From positions 20,899 through 84,898 of the forward strand of contig CACYSB010000007.1 in assembly GCA_902777005.1 (NCBI GenBank): a stretch of DNA of 64,000 nucleotides. The letters are read 5' to 3'. The first letter of the stretch is position 1, and the number at the start of each line of letters is the position of its first letter. Source of the stretch: an uncultured Bacteroidota bacterium. Lineage in GTDB: Bacteria > Bacteroidota > Bacteroidia > Bacteroidales > P3. The notes beneath the pieces are model-generated. The model was not told the origin of the DNA, did no database searches, and worked only from the letters and a program-made list of their open reading frames with translations. The position numbers were made by a program, and so were the translations under genes. Positions 34,360 through 43,493 of the stretch are shown piece after piece.

Positions 34360-36348
34360 ATGAAGAAAGTATTTGTATTAACCACATTGGTAGGGCTTTT
34401 GACTGCTACCGCAGTGGCACAGGAGCGTGCTTTACCGGACAAATATACTGCATCGAACACGGTGACAATCTATGACTCCACAGGAGTTTACATGGAGGTG
34501 TCAGGACTCAGCCACGTACAAACCCACAGACTCATTGAAATGGGGTCATATACCGGATGCAAGCAGTGGAGCACGGTAAAGATTGACTACGACCCGCTAT
34601 CGGCATGGTGTGACATCACGGGCGTTGTGGTACACCGCGTGAACGACGGTAATGACACACTTGTATGGCCAGGCCGAAATGACAATGCTCCGGTGTACGA
34701 CTATGTGGCACCCGCACGCATGATTTATTGGGGCGCCAGCCAGAAGATGGTAGAGGTGGGGCACTTGGACATAGGTGACAAACTTGAGATATGGACCTAC
34801 AAGAAAGGCTACACCTATGCCCTACTGCAAGACGAGGTGCCAAGCCTTAACGCCACATTCGCATCACTACCGGAAAGTAACGAACGATATGTACCTCCTA
34901 TGCGTGGACACTTCTATGACATAGTGCCTTTTTGGAGCAACGAGCCTGTTAACCACAAGGTGTATCAACTAAACATCCTTGACAGTAAGAATCTGCAATA
35001 CAAAGTGTATAATGGGGAACTGAAGGTAACGCGTACTGCAGCCGACGAAGAGGGCCGCTCCCTGTATACTTTTGAAGGCATGAACATCAAGCCATTGAAG
35101 CGTGAACAGCGGGCACTGGCCAATAATGATATAGAGTGCAAGTTACTTCTAAGCACCAGTCCCGACTGGCAGGCCAAGAGCCGGTGGTTCTACGGTGTGA
35201 ACGAGGACTACGGTAGCTTCAAACCCACGCCCGCCGTACAGAAAAAAGTCAATGAACTGCTGCGTGGCGCCAAGGACGAGATTGACAGCATAAGCCGTCT
35301 TACCCACTGGGTGGCCGACAACATCCGCTATGCCGGTATCTCTATGGGCGAGGGTGAAGGCTTCACACTCCACAACGCAGACATGATATATACCGACCGC
35401 TGCGGTGTCTGCAAGGACAAAGCCTCGATGCTCGTCACCTTCTTGCGCGCCGCCGGTTTCAAAGCCTATGCCGCGATGACCATGGCCGGTGAGCGCATCG
35501 ACCGCATACCTGCCGACCAGTTCAACCATAGCGTCTGCGCCGTGCAGCTCCGCAACGGCCAGTTCACCATGCTTGACCCCACTTGGGTGCCCAACGTGCG
35601 TGAGCTCTGGAGTAGCGCCGAGCAGCAGCAGGGCTACCTCATTGGTACCGCCGAAGGCTGCGACCTTATGGAGACCCCAATCTCACCTGCCGAGAACCAC
35701 TACATACGCATAAATGGAGAAAGCGCTATTGACAACGAAGGCAACCTCACCGGTACAATAAGCATCACCGCCGAAGGGCAGAGCGACGCCTCTGTACGTG
35801 GTGTCTTCAGCGCCCGCCAGAGCGAGTGGCGAAGCAACCTCGAGTTAGAGCTTCTCAAGTTAGCCCCCACAGCAGAAATAACCGACATACAATACACCGA
35901 CCCCGACCGCTACCTTGACCAACCTGTAAGCATCACCTACAAGTACCGCATACCACATTATGCCACCGTAGACAAGGATGCAATATCGTTCATTCCCCTC
36001 ACAGCCCGCAACTTCTTCAGTCGCGCCATGAGCCACCTCTACTTCGACTTCAGCCAGGAGCACCGCACACAGCCTTTTGCCGATCGATGCTCCCGTCTGA
36101 TACAGATTCAGGAAACCATCACGCTGCCCGCAGAATACAAGCAGTTCCACTACCCCATGGTTGACGGCATTGCCGACCCCGCTGCCAGTTTCGGCTGCGG
36201 CTTCCAAATGGAGGGCAACAAGCTTACCTTCGGTGAAAGCCTGCTCTTCGGCAAGCGCGTCTATGATGCCGACGACTGGATGCCTTTCCGCGCCAGCGCC
36301 ATGAACCAGATAAAAGTGTCTCAAACCCCAGTAATCTTAACCAAGTAA
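34360..36348 (+). CDS. periplasmic DUF3857 plus transglutaminase-like protein, first of a pair
   Basis: The 662-residue protein has a signal peptide (MKKVFVLTTLVGLLTATAVA), a DUF3857 beta domain (about 30-250) and a transglutaminase-like Cys-His-Asp core: Cys in CGVCKDKASMLVTFLRAAG at about 350, His in FNHSVCAVQL at about 390, and Asp in MLDPTW. A C-terminal beta domain follows. Function in Bacteroidetes is unknown; the fold suggests peptidase or amide-transfer activity on envelope peptides. The first about 800 bp are AT-richer than the rest, matching the beta-helix gene next door, so a composition boundary falls inside this gene. The paralogue follows after 4 bp. Confidence 0.88.
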   Translation: MKKVFVLTTLVGLLTATAVAQERALPDKYTASNTVTIYDSTGVYMEVSGLSHVQTHRLIEMGSYTGCKQWSTVKIDYDPLSAWCDITGVVVHRVNDGNDTLVWPGRNDNAPVYDYVAPARMIYWGASQKMVEVGHLDIGDKLEIWTYKKGYTYALLQDEVPSLNATFASLPESNERYVPPMRGHFYDIVPFWSNEPVNHKVYQLNILDSKNLQYKVYNGELKVTRTAADEEGRSLYTFEGMNIKPLKREQRALANNDIECKLLLSTSPDWQAKSRWFYGVNEDYGSFKPTPAVQKKVNELLRGAKDEIDSISRLTHWVADNIRYAGISMGEGEGFTLHNADMIYTDRCGVCKDKASMLVTFLRAAGFKAYAAMTMAGERIDRIPADQFNHSVCAVQLRNGQFTMLDPTWVPNVRELWSSAEQQQGYLIGTAEGCDLMETPISPAENHYIRINGESAIDNEGNLTGTISITAEGQSDASVRGVFSARQSEWRSNLELELLKLAPTAEITDIQYTDPDRYLDQPVSITYKYRIPHYATVDKDAISFIPLTARNFFSRAMSHLYFDFSQEHRTQPFADRCSRLIQIQETITLPAEYKQFHYPMVDGIADPAASFGCGFQMEGNKLTFGESLLFGKRVYDADDWMPFRASAMNQIKVSQTPVILTK

Positions 36349-36352
36349 AGCC

Positions 36353-37843
36353 ATGAAAAAGATACTTTTTGCAGCAATAGCAATCATTTTTGGCATCACG
36401 GCGACAGCTCAGCAGCCCGATGCAGTATACAAACTGCTGCGCTACGAATGGACCATCAATGACGACGGAAGCAGCGACTACCACTACCGCCACGAGGTGC
36501 AGATACTCCGCAACCGTGCACTCGTAGCCTATGCCGACAAAGGAGAGACCTTCGTGGTCTACAACCCAGACCTTGAGGAACTCACCATCAACGAAGTGTA
36601 CACCATACAGAATGACGGCACCCGCGTCAACATGCCGCAGAATGCCTTCATCTACCAACTGCCTGAAGAGTGCGCCGACTGCGGCCGGTTCAACCACCTG
36701 CGTGAGCTCGCCATGGTGCACACCGGCATGGAGCTCGGCTGCACCATAGTGGTCGACTACACCATCCACCGCCGCTACAACTTCCTTCACGAGAGCATCC
36801 AGCTGAAGCGCGACTGCCCCGTGGAGATGCTCGAGGTGCTGGTGAAATACAACCACAACAATACGGAGCTCAACTACGCCATCGACGGCTCTCAGTACCT
36901 GAACCTCAACGACGTCACGAGGAGCGAGTCCGTAGATACCGACAACATGAACCGTGAACTCCACTACACCTTCAAGAATGTGCAACAGGCCCCGCGCGAG
37001 CCCTATATGCCCGCCGATATCGTCCCCGTGCTGCGCCTCTACAACGGCACGCCCGAGTTCACCGAGGCCGGAGCCGACCAGCCCTTCAGCGCCGCCGAAG
37101 AGATAGTGGGCAAGATGACCAACAAAGGCACCGACAAAGAGCTTATCACCAAGATACGCAACTATATCGTTGACAACATCCACCTCAACGACATCGCCCC
37201 CTCACACATCGGCTACGCTGTCGCCGCCCCTGCCGAGACATGGCAGAGCGGCTGTGGCACCGCCGCAGACAAGGCCGCCCTGCTCGCCGCCATTCTCCGC
37301 CACGAGGGCTATCAGGCCTCCGTCACCGGCGACAACCACGACCATGTGGGCGTCATCATCGACACGCTGGAGTACCGCTTCGATGTCCGCTCCAAAGCAC
37401 CGGCACAGCTCTACGGCGAAGCACACGACGAGGTGAGCACCGGCAACTTCACCACCACTGCTGATGCCGAGCTCGACACCCTTGCCGACGGATTCTTCCG
37501 CCTCAGCTTCGCCGGCATCCCTGGCGAACCCACCATGAGCGCCCGCAGACTCGCCCTCGACCGCACCACTCCTCTGCAGGGAAGCGCCTGCGACCTTACC
37601 AGCACCGAGACCTACACCCTGCCCAAGGGCGTCAAGCTCGTTGGCGGCAGCGTCAGCGACAAGCTGTCGTTCGACGGCATTGGCACGATGCAGGTGAGTG
37701 TGAAACAGAGCGGCAAGACACTCAAGGTGGAGCGCAAGCTGAAGCTAGAAAAGAGCGTGGTACCCGTAGAGGACTACGCCAACTACCGCAAGCTGCTCGC
37801 CACATGGCAAAGCCACACTGGCGCAACACTTAGAAGCAAATAA
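36353..37843 (+). CDS. periplasmic DUF3857/transglutaminase-like protein, second of a pair
   Basis: The 496-residue paralogue has a signal peptide (MKKILFAAIAIIFGITATAQ), a DUF3857-type domain (about 25-225) and a shorter transglutaminase-like region: Cys in GCGTAADKAALLAAILRHEGYQ at about 302, His in NHDHVGVII and Asp in YRFDVRS. It starts 4 bp after the first member and shares its promoter, so the two proteins are probably made together. The transglutaminase core is more degenerate than in the first copy. A strong terminator follows. Confidence 0.84.
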   Translation: MKKILFAAIAIIFGITATAQQPDAVYKLLRYEWTINDDGSSDYHYRHEVQILRNRALVAYADKGETFVVYNPDLEELTINEVYTIQNDGTRVNMPQNAFIYQLPEECADCGRFNHLRELAMVHTGMELGCTIVVDYTIHRRYNFLHESIQLKRDCPVEMLEVLVKYNHNNTELNYAIDGSQYLNLNDVTRSESVDTDNMNRELHYTFKNVQQAPREPYMPADIVPVLRLYNGTPEFTEAGADQPFSAAEEIVGKMTNKGTDKELITKIRNYIVDNIHLNDIAPSHIGYAVAAPAETWQSGCGTAADKAALLAAILRHEGYQASVTGDNHDHVGVIIDTLEYRFDVRSKAPAQLYGEAHDEVSTGNFTTTADAELDTLADGFFRLSFAGIPGEPTMSARRLALDRTTPLQGSACDLTSTETYTLPKGVKLVGGSVSDKLSFDGIGTMQVSVKQSGKTLKVERKLKLEKSVVPVEDYANYRKLLATWQSHTGATLRSK

Positions 37844-37846
37844 AAG

Positions 37847-37876
37847 AAAAGCCCCGACAATCGTCGGGGCTTTTTT
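37847..37876. terminator. bidirectional terminator
   Basis: Perfect 12-bp stem (37847-37858 with 37863-37874), loop AATC, flanked by AAAA and T8. It separates the convergent transglutaminase-like and DUF853 genes. Confidence 0.93.
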
Positions 37877-39457
37877 TTATTTAATCAGGTTTCCCAATAT
37901 ATCTCGCGTAAGCGTACGCGTGAGGCTCGACGTGGTGTTCTTCACAATCTTCTGCCCCATCGTTGTCTTGCTCTTGGTCTTCTTGCCGCTCACAGCATCG
38001 CTCACGGCGGTACCTGCGGCAGTTGCCAGTGTGGCAGTGACGGCGGTGAGGGCCGCCTTCAGCAGTTTGCCGCCGATACCTGCCTTCTTCTTCGGTGCGG
38101 CCTCTGCGGGAGCCGACTTGCCAGCCTTGGGCTGCGGGGCAGGGGCCTCTTCCACCTCAACCACGGCGTTCTCCTCGGCTTCCTTTATCAGCACCTCGAA
38201 GGCGCTCTCACGGTCAACCATATTGTCGTACTTGCCGTAGATGCGGCTCGCACGTATGATAGCCGTGCGTTGTTCGGGTGTAATGGCACCGATCTGGCTC
38301 AGCGGGAAGAGGATCTTGGCGCGCTGCACCACACAGGGTGCCCCCTTCTCATCGAGGAAGCTCACCAGCGCCTCGCCGGTCTCCAATTCCATGATAGCCT
38401 CGTCGGTCTTAAAGCGAGGATTGGGACGGAACGACTCGGCGGCGGCGCGCACAGTCTTCTGGTCCTTGGGAGTATAGGCACGCAATGCATGCTGCACACG
38501 GTTGCCCAGCTGCCCAAGTATGTTGTCCGGTATGTCGGTGGGGTTCTGCGTCACAAAGTATATGCCCACGCCTTTGGAGCGTATGAGCCGTATCACCTGC
38601 TCAATCTTGTCCACCAAGGCTTTGGGCGTGTCGTCGAACAGCATGTGGGCCTCGTCGAAGAAGAAGACCAGCCGCGGAAGCTCCTGGTCGCCCACTTCGG
38701 GCAGCGTGCTGTAGAGTTCGCTCATGAGCCACAGCAGGAAGGTGCTGTAAAGCTTGGGCTGCAGCATCAGCCTGTCGGCAGCCAGCACGCTCATCACCCC
38801 CTTGCCATTCTCGGTCTGCAGCAGGTCGAATATGTCAAAACTCGGCTCGCCGAAGAAGCGGTCGGCACCCTGGTTCTCCAACTGCAGCAGCGCGCGCTGT
38901 ATGGCGCCCACCGTCGTAGTGGATATATTGCCGTACTGCGTAGTGTATTCCTTGGCATGCTTGGCCACATAGTCGAGCATCGCGCGCAAGTCCTTCATGT
39001 CCAGTATCAGCAGCCCCCGCTCGTCGGCGATACGGAACACGATGTTCAGCACGCCGTCCTGCGTGTCGTTCAAGCCCAGCAGGCGGCTCAGCAACTGCGG
39101 CCCCATCTGGCTCACGGTGGCGCGGATGGGGTGTCCCTGCTCACCGTAGACGTCGTAGAAGCGCACCGGGCAGGCCTGGAACTCGGGGTTAGGCACACCG
39201 AAAGCGTCTTTGCGCTTCTCAATGAAGCCGCTCATCTGTCCGGCCTGGCTGATGCCGCTCAGGTCGCCCTTCATGTCGGCCATGAAGCAGGGCACACCGG
39301 CCTGGCAGAAGGTCTCGGCCAGCACCTGCAGTGTCACCGTCTTGCCGGTGCCCGTGGCACCTGCTATCAGGCCGTGGCGGTTGGCCATGCGGCCGACAAT
39401 AGACAATGCCCCCTCGTCGCAGTGGGCGACGTACAATCCTTGTTCCTTGGTGTACAT
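37877..39457 (-). CDS. HerA-like ATPase (DUF853/YjgR family)
   Basis: The 526-residue cytosolic ATPase has Walker [15 protein letters not shown] at about residue 33 and Walker [14 protein letters not shown] at about 255, followed by ITPEQR and [14 protein letters not shown] motifs of the HerA/FtsK-like DUF853 family. The C-terminal about 90 residues are Ala/Lys/Thr-rich and of low complexity. Members are of unknown role and resemble DNA-translocating HerA ATPases, but no NurA nuclease is adjacent. It begins one base after the stop of the outer-membrane protein gene, forming a two-gene leftward unit. Confidence 0.9.
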   Translation of the reverse strand: MYTKEQGLYVAHCDEGALSIVGRMANRHGLIAGATGTGKTVTLQVLAETFCQAGVPCFMADMKGDLSGISQAGQMSGFIEKRKDAFGVPNPEFQACPVRFYDVYGEQGHPIRATVSQMGPQLLSRLLGLNDTQDGVLNIVFRIADERGLLILDMKDLRAMLDYVAKHAKEYTTQYGNISTTTVGAIQRALLQLENQGADRFFGEPSFDIFDLLQTENGKGVMSVLAADRLMLQPKLYSTFLLWLMSELYSTLPEVGDQELPRLVFFFDEAHMLFDDTPKALVDKIEQVIRLIRSKGVGIYFVTQNPTDIPDNILGQLGNRVQHALRAYTPKDQKTVRAAAESFRPNPRFKTDEAIMELETGEALVSFLDEKGAPCVVQRAKILFPLSQIGAITPEQRTAIIRASRIYGKYDNMVDRESAFEVLIKEAEENAVVEVEEAPAPQPKAGKSAPAEAAPKKKAGIGGKLLKAALTAVTATLATAAGTAVSDAVSGKKTKSKTTMGQKIVKNTTSSLTRTLTRDILGNLIK

Positions 39458-39458
39458 A

Positions 39459-40229
39459 TCAGAACGTATAGTTGAATCCGAAACGCAGCATGGGGCTCTC
39501 CCAGCGGAGGGTCTCCATCAGGGTGTTGAGGCCGGCGTACATGGTGGTGGTGGTCAGCACATCCTGCCTCTTCTCGCCGCCCACCATGTGGTAGTGCGTC
39601 GGCTGGTCGGCATCGTGGTACTCGCGGTCCACGATATAGCCCACGCTGAGGAAGTCGAGGCTCAGCTCGGCGCTGAGGTGCTCGCTGAATTCGTATGTGA
39701 GGGTGGGTCTGAGGCTGACGCTCCACGAGAAATTGCGGATGCTGTCGTTGTAGGGATCAGCCTCGATAAGCTCCTGGTTGTTCTTGTAGGTATTATATCT
39801 GGTTGTGATGTTGGTGTAGCCCATGTTGCGGATAGAGCCCTGCAGCATGAGGTGGAAGTGCATGTTGCCGTACTTGAATATCTCGTAGCGGAGAGTGGGC
39901 TGCACTGTCCAGCCGTTGCGTGCGGTCACAGTGTCGAGATTGGTGAAGGTGTGAGTCATACCGGTGTTGTCGAAGTCGGCCACCACCGAAGTCTTCAGCC
40001 CCTCGGCCGAGGTGCTGAGGTAGCCGCCCATGACGCCGAAGTAGAGCTTGGGGGTAATCATGTAACCCACTTGGCCGCCTGCGAGCCACGTTGCCGACTT
40101 GTGCATGTCGTCGTTCCACGAGTTGACACTCTTGTCACCATAGTAGCCGCCCTGAAGTCCGAGCACCACCTGACCATTGACAGTCGCCGCAAAAGCCACA
40201 GCGACAAGCATTAAGCAAATCTTCTTCAT
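39459..40229 (-). CDS. outer-membrane beta-barrel protein, porin-like
   Basis: The 256-residue product has a signal peptide ([20 protein letters not shown]), then alternating amphipathic strands ([48 protein letters not shown]) and a terminal aromatic (LRFGFNYTF) recognised by the Bam machine. It belongs to the OmpW/OMP_b-brl type 8-10-strand barrels. The start at 40229 follows from the signal peptide; the longer frame crosses the promoter. It is transcribed with the DUF853 ATPase from a TATCTTTG box 25 bp upstream. Confidence 0.84.
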   Translation of the reverse strand: MKKICLMLVAVAFAATVNGQVVLGLQGGYYGDKSVNSWNDDMHKSATWLAGGQVGYMITPKLYFGVMGGYLSTSAEGLKTSVVADFDNTGMTHTFTNLDTVTARNGWTVQPTLRYEIFKYGNMHFHLMLQGSIRNMGYTNITTRYNTYKNNQELIEADPYNDSIRNFSWSVSLRPTLTYEFSEHLSAELSLDFLSVGYIVDREYHDADQPTHYHMVGGEKRQDVLTTTTMYAGLNTLMETLRWESPMLRFGFNYTF

Positions 40230-40254
40230 TGTTTTTACACTAATATTCGTTGTG

Positions 40255-40262
40255 CAAAGATA
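40255..40262 (-). promoter_or_regulatory. -7 promoter box for the OMP/DUF853 unit
   Basis: TATCTTTG read leftward, followed by C, 25 bp before the ATG at 40229. Confidence 0.75.
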
Positions 40263-40324
40263 CAAAAAAATCTAAATATTGAAAGTCGAAAATTGAAATT
40301 TACGCCGCAGTCACCATGTTGCCG

Positions 40325-40446
40325 GTCCGTAGCCTCTCCGACTGTTCTACGGTTGTTCAACGGTTGTTTAACGGTTCATAGCGTAGAACAATGGTAGAAC
40401 AAGCGGAGAAATGGCGGAGAGAAGAGGGAGAGAAGAGGGAGAGAAG
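40325..40446. repeat. 11-bp phased CG array, copy 5
   Basis: Eleven 11-bp units between divergent genes: GTCCGTAGCCT, CTCCGACTGTT, CTACGGTTGTT, CAACGGTTGTT, TAACGGTTCAT, then purine-rich units whose CG shifts by one base, ending in two identical GAGGGAGAGAA units. The right half has decayed away from the left half's complement. Confidence 0.88.
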
Positions 40447-40481
40447 ATGAAAAAAAATTTCACCATGTCTGAAAAAAGGTG

Positions 40482-40489
40482 TACTTTTG
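40482..40489 (+). promoter_or_regulatory. -7 promoter box for the second acyl-CoA ligase
   Basis: TACTTTTG followed by C, 45 bp before the ATG at 40535. Confidence 0.65.
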
Positions 40490-40534
40490 CAAATTCAAAC
40501 ATCAAATGAATAGCACAAAACAAACACTAAGACA

Positions 40535-42391
40535 ATGGTAGAAATCACACGTACATTCGACCTGCTGGACCACTTGGTGGAACAATACCCGAAAGAGGAC
40601 ATCCTTGCCGGCAAGGTCAACGGAGAGTGGATCAAATACTCGTCGCACGACTACTATAAATATGCCCACTACATGGCCTACGGCCTGTGCGAGATGGGAC
40701 TGAAAGAGGGCGACCGCGTCATCACGATGAGCGCGAACTGCCCGGAGTGGAACTTCATCGACATGGCACTGGCAATGAGCGGCATGGTGCATGTGCCCAT
40801 CTATCCGACGCTGAACACGGAAAGCTACCTGCACATACTGAAGCACAGCGAGGCGGCGGCGGTGTTTGTGAGCACCAAGATGCTGCTGGGCCGACTGAGG
40901 CCGGCACTTGACCAGATGGAGAAGAAGCCGGAGGTGTACACGCTGATGAGCGTGGATGGCGAACGCCGTATGCTTGAGATACTGAAGGCGGGCATAGCGA
41001 ACCGCGAGAAGTGGATGCCGGAGATTGAGCGCCGCAAGCGGGAGATAAAGCCCGAAGACTGGGTGACGATGATCTACACCAGCGGCACCACGGGTCTGCC
41101 GAAGGGTGTGATGCTGAGCCATCGCAACCTGTGCAGCAACTTCATGGCGCATGCTGAGGTGAATCCCTGCGACTACCATCACAAGTTCCTTAGTTTCCTG
41201 CCGCTGAACCACATCTACGAGCGTTCGATGAACTACCACTACCAGGCCAAGGGTATCAGCATCTACTATGCCGAGAACATGGGCACAATACAGCAGAACA
41301 TGCAGGAGATAGCGGCAGACGGTTTCTGCGCTGTGCCGAGGGTGTTGGAGATGGTGTACGACAAGCTGTACGCCGCCGGCAAGGATTTCCGCGGCATCAA
41401 GAAGCGCATCTACGACTGGGCATTCAGTCACGGCAAGCGCTACGACTACACGCTGATAAAGAAGGTGAGCCTGTTCTACCAGCTGGTGCAGTGGTTCCTG
41501 GACAAGGCGGTATACAGCAAGTGGCGTGAGAAGTTCGGCGGCAAGCGGCTTACGGTGATTACCGGCGGCAGCTCGATACAGCCGGACATGGTGCGCCTGT
41601 TTGCGGCCGCAGGTATCAATATTTACGAGGGCTACGGGCTTAGCGAGACGTCGCCGGTGATAGCGGTGAACGACCCTGCCCACCACCAGGTGAAGATAGG
41701 CACCGTGGGGCCGATACTGAGCGGCGTGGAGGTGAAATTCGACGAGGACGGCGAGATTTTGACACGTGGACCGCACGTTATGCTGGGCTACTACAAGGAC
41801 CCCGAATACACGGCGCAGGTTATTGACAGCGAGGGTTGGTTCCACACGGGCGACATAGGCGAGCTGGTGGGCGGCAAGTACCTCAAGATTACTGACCGCA
41901 AGAAGGATATTTTCAAGCTTTCCGCCGGCAAGTATGTGGCGCCACAGTTGATAGAGAATATGCTGCGTGGCTCGGAATACATAGAGCAGGTAATGGTGAT
42001 CGGGGAGAACGAGAAGCAGGTGGCGGCGATTATAAGCCCCAACTTCAACACGCTCCACTACTGGGCACTGAAGCACAAGCAGCACTACCGCGACAATGTG
42101 GAACTGGTGGCGCTGCCGGAGGTGCAGAAGAAGATGCGCTCGGTGCTTGACGAATACAACAAGGAGTTGGCTCCGCACGAGCAGATAAAGCAGTTCCGCA
42201 TAGTGCCTGAGGAGTGGACGTCAGCCAACAACCTTCTCTCGCCCACACTCAAGCTGCGTCGCGGCCCGCTGATGGACAAGTACAAGGACGTGGTGGCCGA
42301 CATCTACGGCAAGGACAAGACCAACACTTCGGGCCTCTTCTCGGCTTTCAAGAGTGTAGAGCTGCCCACCCTGCCCTGGAGCAAGAAGTAA
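40535..42391 (+). CDS. long-chain acyl-CoA ligase (FadD15-like), copy 2
   Basis: The 618-residue AMP-forming ligase is a paralogue of the one at 21.9 kb. Motifs are YTSGTTGLPKGVMLSH at about 180, YEGYGLSETSPVIAV at about 366, EGWFHTGDIGELVGGKYLKITDRKKD at about 430, and a normal short lid without the Lys-rich insertion of copy 1. It activates fatty acids to acyl-CoA, probably at the inner membrane. It shares a transcript with the Wza-like lipoprotein gene that begins 6 bp later, an uncommon partner. Confidence 0.92.
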   Translation: MVEITRTFDLLDHLVEQYPKEDILAGKVNGEWIKYSSHDYYKYAHYMAYGLCEMGLKEGDRVITMSANCPEWNFIDMALAMSGMVHVPIYPTLNTESYLHILKHSEAAAVFVSTKMLLGRLRPALDQMEKKPEVYTLMSVDGERRMLEILKAGIANREKWMPEIERRKREIKPEDWVTMIYTSGTTGLPKGVMLSHRNLCSNFMAHAEVNPCDYHHKFLSFLPLNHIYERSMNYHYQAKGISIYYAENMGTIQQNMQEIAADGFCAVPRVLEMVYDKLYAAGKDFRGIKKRIYDWAFSHGKRYDYTLIKKVSLFYQLVQWFLDKAVYSKWREKFGGKRLTVITGGSSIQPDMVRLFAAAGINIYEGYGLSETSPVIAVNDPAHHQVKIGTVGPILSGVEVKFDEDGEILTRGPHVMLGYYKDPEYTAQVIDSEGWFHTGDIGELVGGKYLKITDRKKDIFKLSAGKYVAPQLIENMLRGSEYIEQVMVIGENEKQVAAIISPNFNTLHYWALKHKQHYRDNVELVALPEVQKKMRSVLDEYNKELAPHEQIKQFRIVPEEWTSANNLLSPTLKLRRGPLMDKYKDVVADIYGKDKTNTSGLFSAFKSVELPTLPWSKK

Positions 42392-42397
42392 ACAACA

Positions 42398-43237
42398 ATG
42401 GAAAGGACTATGGTAAGCAAGAAATGGCATCTGGCTCTGGTTGCGGCGGTGGCACTGTTGGCGGTTTCGTGCGCCGCACGCCAAGAATACGCATATTTGA
42501 AGGATGCGCCCCGCAACGAGGAGATGCCGATAATCAACAACTACACCACCACCATCTTCCCCGGCGACCGCCTGAAGATACACGTGGACAGCCGCACGCC
42601 GCAGAGCACATACCCTTTCAACGAGGAGACCAACCGCTCAGTACGCATGCCGAATTCACGCAAAACGGTCAATGCGGCCAATAAAGAGGGACTTCTGGTG
42701 GAACAAGACGGCACCATACAATACCCTGTCATTGGCAAGATTCCGGCAGCGGGCATGACCCTTGACGAGCTGGCACGCTCCATCGAGGGGCGTCTGATTG
42801 AGGGGCGCTATGTGAAAGACCCAACAGTGACAGTGTCGATGCCGAACTTCCACGTGACGGTTGTGGGCGAAGTGGCCCAACCCAAGATGATACAGGTGAA
42901 GGGCAACCGCATCACCATCTTCGAGGCCATAGCACAATGCGGCGACGTGACGATGGACGGCCTGCGCGACAACATCAAGGTAATACGCTTCGAAGGTGAA
43001 AACGTCACCGTCGGTGAACTGAACCTCACCTCTAAAGATGCCCTCAACTCTCCATTCTATTACTTGAAGCAGAACGATGTTGTATATGTGGAGCCCACAC
43101 CCAAGAAGAAACGCAAGGCCTACAGCGATGACGATTGGCCTAAGTACATATCCATTGGCGCAAGCTCAATACGTATAGCGTATTCATTAGTATACCGGTG
43201 GATTATTAAAGACACGTACAATCGCTACAACCAATAA
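42398..43237 (+). CDS. polysaccharide export lipoprotein (Wza/BexD-like), orphan
   Basis: The 279-residue product (possible shorter start at 42410, MVSKKWH) has a lipoprotein signal ending LLAVSC, then a polysaccharide-export domain (NNYTTTIFPGDRLKIHV, DGTIQYPVIGKIPAAGMTLDELARSIEGRL) and an SLBB domain (VTVVGEVAQPKMIQVKGNRITIFEAIAQCG). Wza-type proteins form the outer-membrane channel for capsule or exopolysaccharide. The usual Wzc/tyrosine-kinase partner and glycosyltransferases are absent here. It ends with a C-terminal amphipathic stretch and a strong terminator. Confidence 0.9.
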   Translation: MERTMVSKKWHLALVAAVALLAVSCAARQEYAYLKDAPRNEEMPIINNYTTTIFPGDRLKIHVDSRTPQSTYPFNEETNRSVRMPNSRKTVNAANKEGLLVEQDGTIQYPVIGKIPAAGMTLDELARSIEGRLIEGRYVKDPTVTVSMPNFHVTVVGEVAQPKMIQVKGNRITIFEAIAQCGDVTMDGLRDNIKVIRFEGENVTVGELNLTSKDALNSPFYYLKQNDVVYVEPTPKKKRKAYSDDDWPKYISIGASSIRIAYSLVYRWIIKDTYNRYNQ

Positions 43238-43243
43238 ACGAAC

Positions 43244-43271
43244 AAAGCCCCGCAACGATGCGGGGCTTTTG
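43244..43271. terminator. bidirectional terminator
   Basis: Perfect 11-bp stem (43244-43254 with 43259-43269), loop ACGA, flanked by AAA and TTTT. It lies between the export lipoprotein gene and the oppositely directed tRNA-Gln. Confidence 0.92.
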
Positions 43272-43342
43272 TTGTCCCACCAGGACTCGAACCTGGGCAA
43301 GCAGAACCAAAATCTGATGTGCTACCATTACACCATGGGACA
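43272..43342 (-). tRNA. tRNA-Gln (TTG)
   Basis: Read leftward: acceptor TGTCCCA with TGGGACA, D-arm GTGT/GCAC, anticodon loop TTTTGGT giving TTG, T-arm CCAGG-TTCGAGT-CCTGG. CCA is not encoded. With the CTG isoacceptor 11 kb away this window decodes both Gln codons. Confidence 0.95.
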
Positions 43343-43366
43343 ATCGGCTCTTGATTTTTGAGCGTG

Positions 43367-43398
43367 CAAAAGTAACACTTTTTCGCAATGTAGCCAAA
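43367..43398 (-). promoter_or_regulatory. complete promoter for tRNA-Gln(TTG)
   Basis: Read leftward: TTTG at 43398-43395, 20-bp spacer, TACTTTTG at 43374-43367 followed by C. Confidence 0.78.
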
Positions 43399-43493
43399 TT
43401 TATTTTGTTCCGTGCTTATTATCAGCAACAAAAAAATAATGCCCAGCGGTGCAAACAGCACAATAAAATGCCTCTCTGGTCGTTATTCATGAC

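Noticed and set aside
37877..39457. HerA-NurA or HerA-type anti-phage system
   Set aside because: The ATPase belongs to the DUF853/YjgR housekeeping-like family, and no nuclease or defence partner is adjacent.
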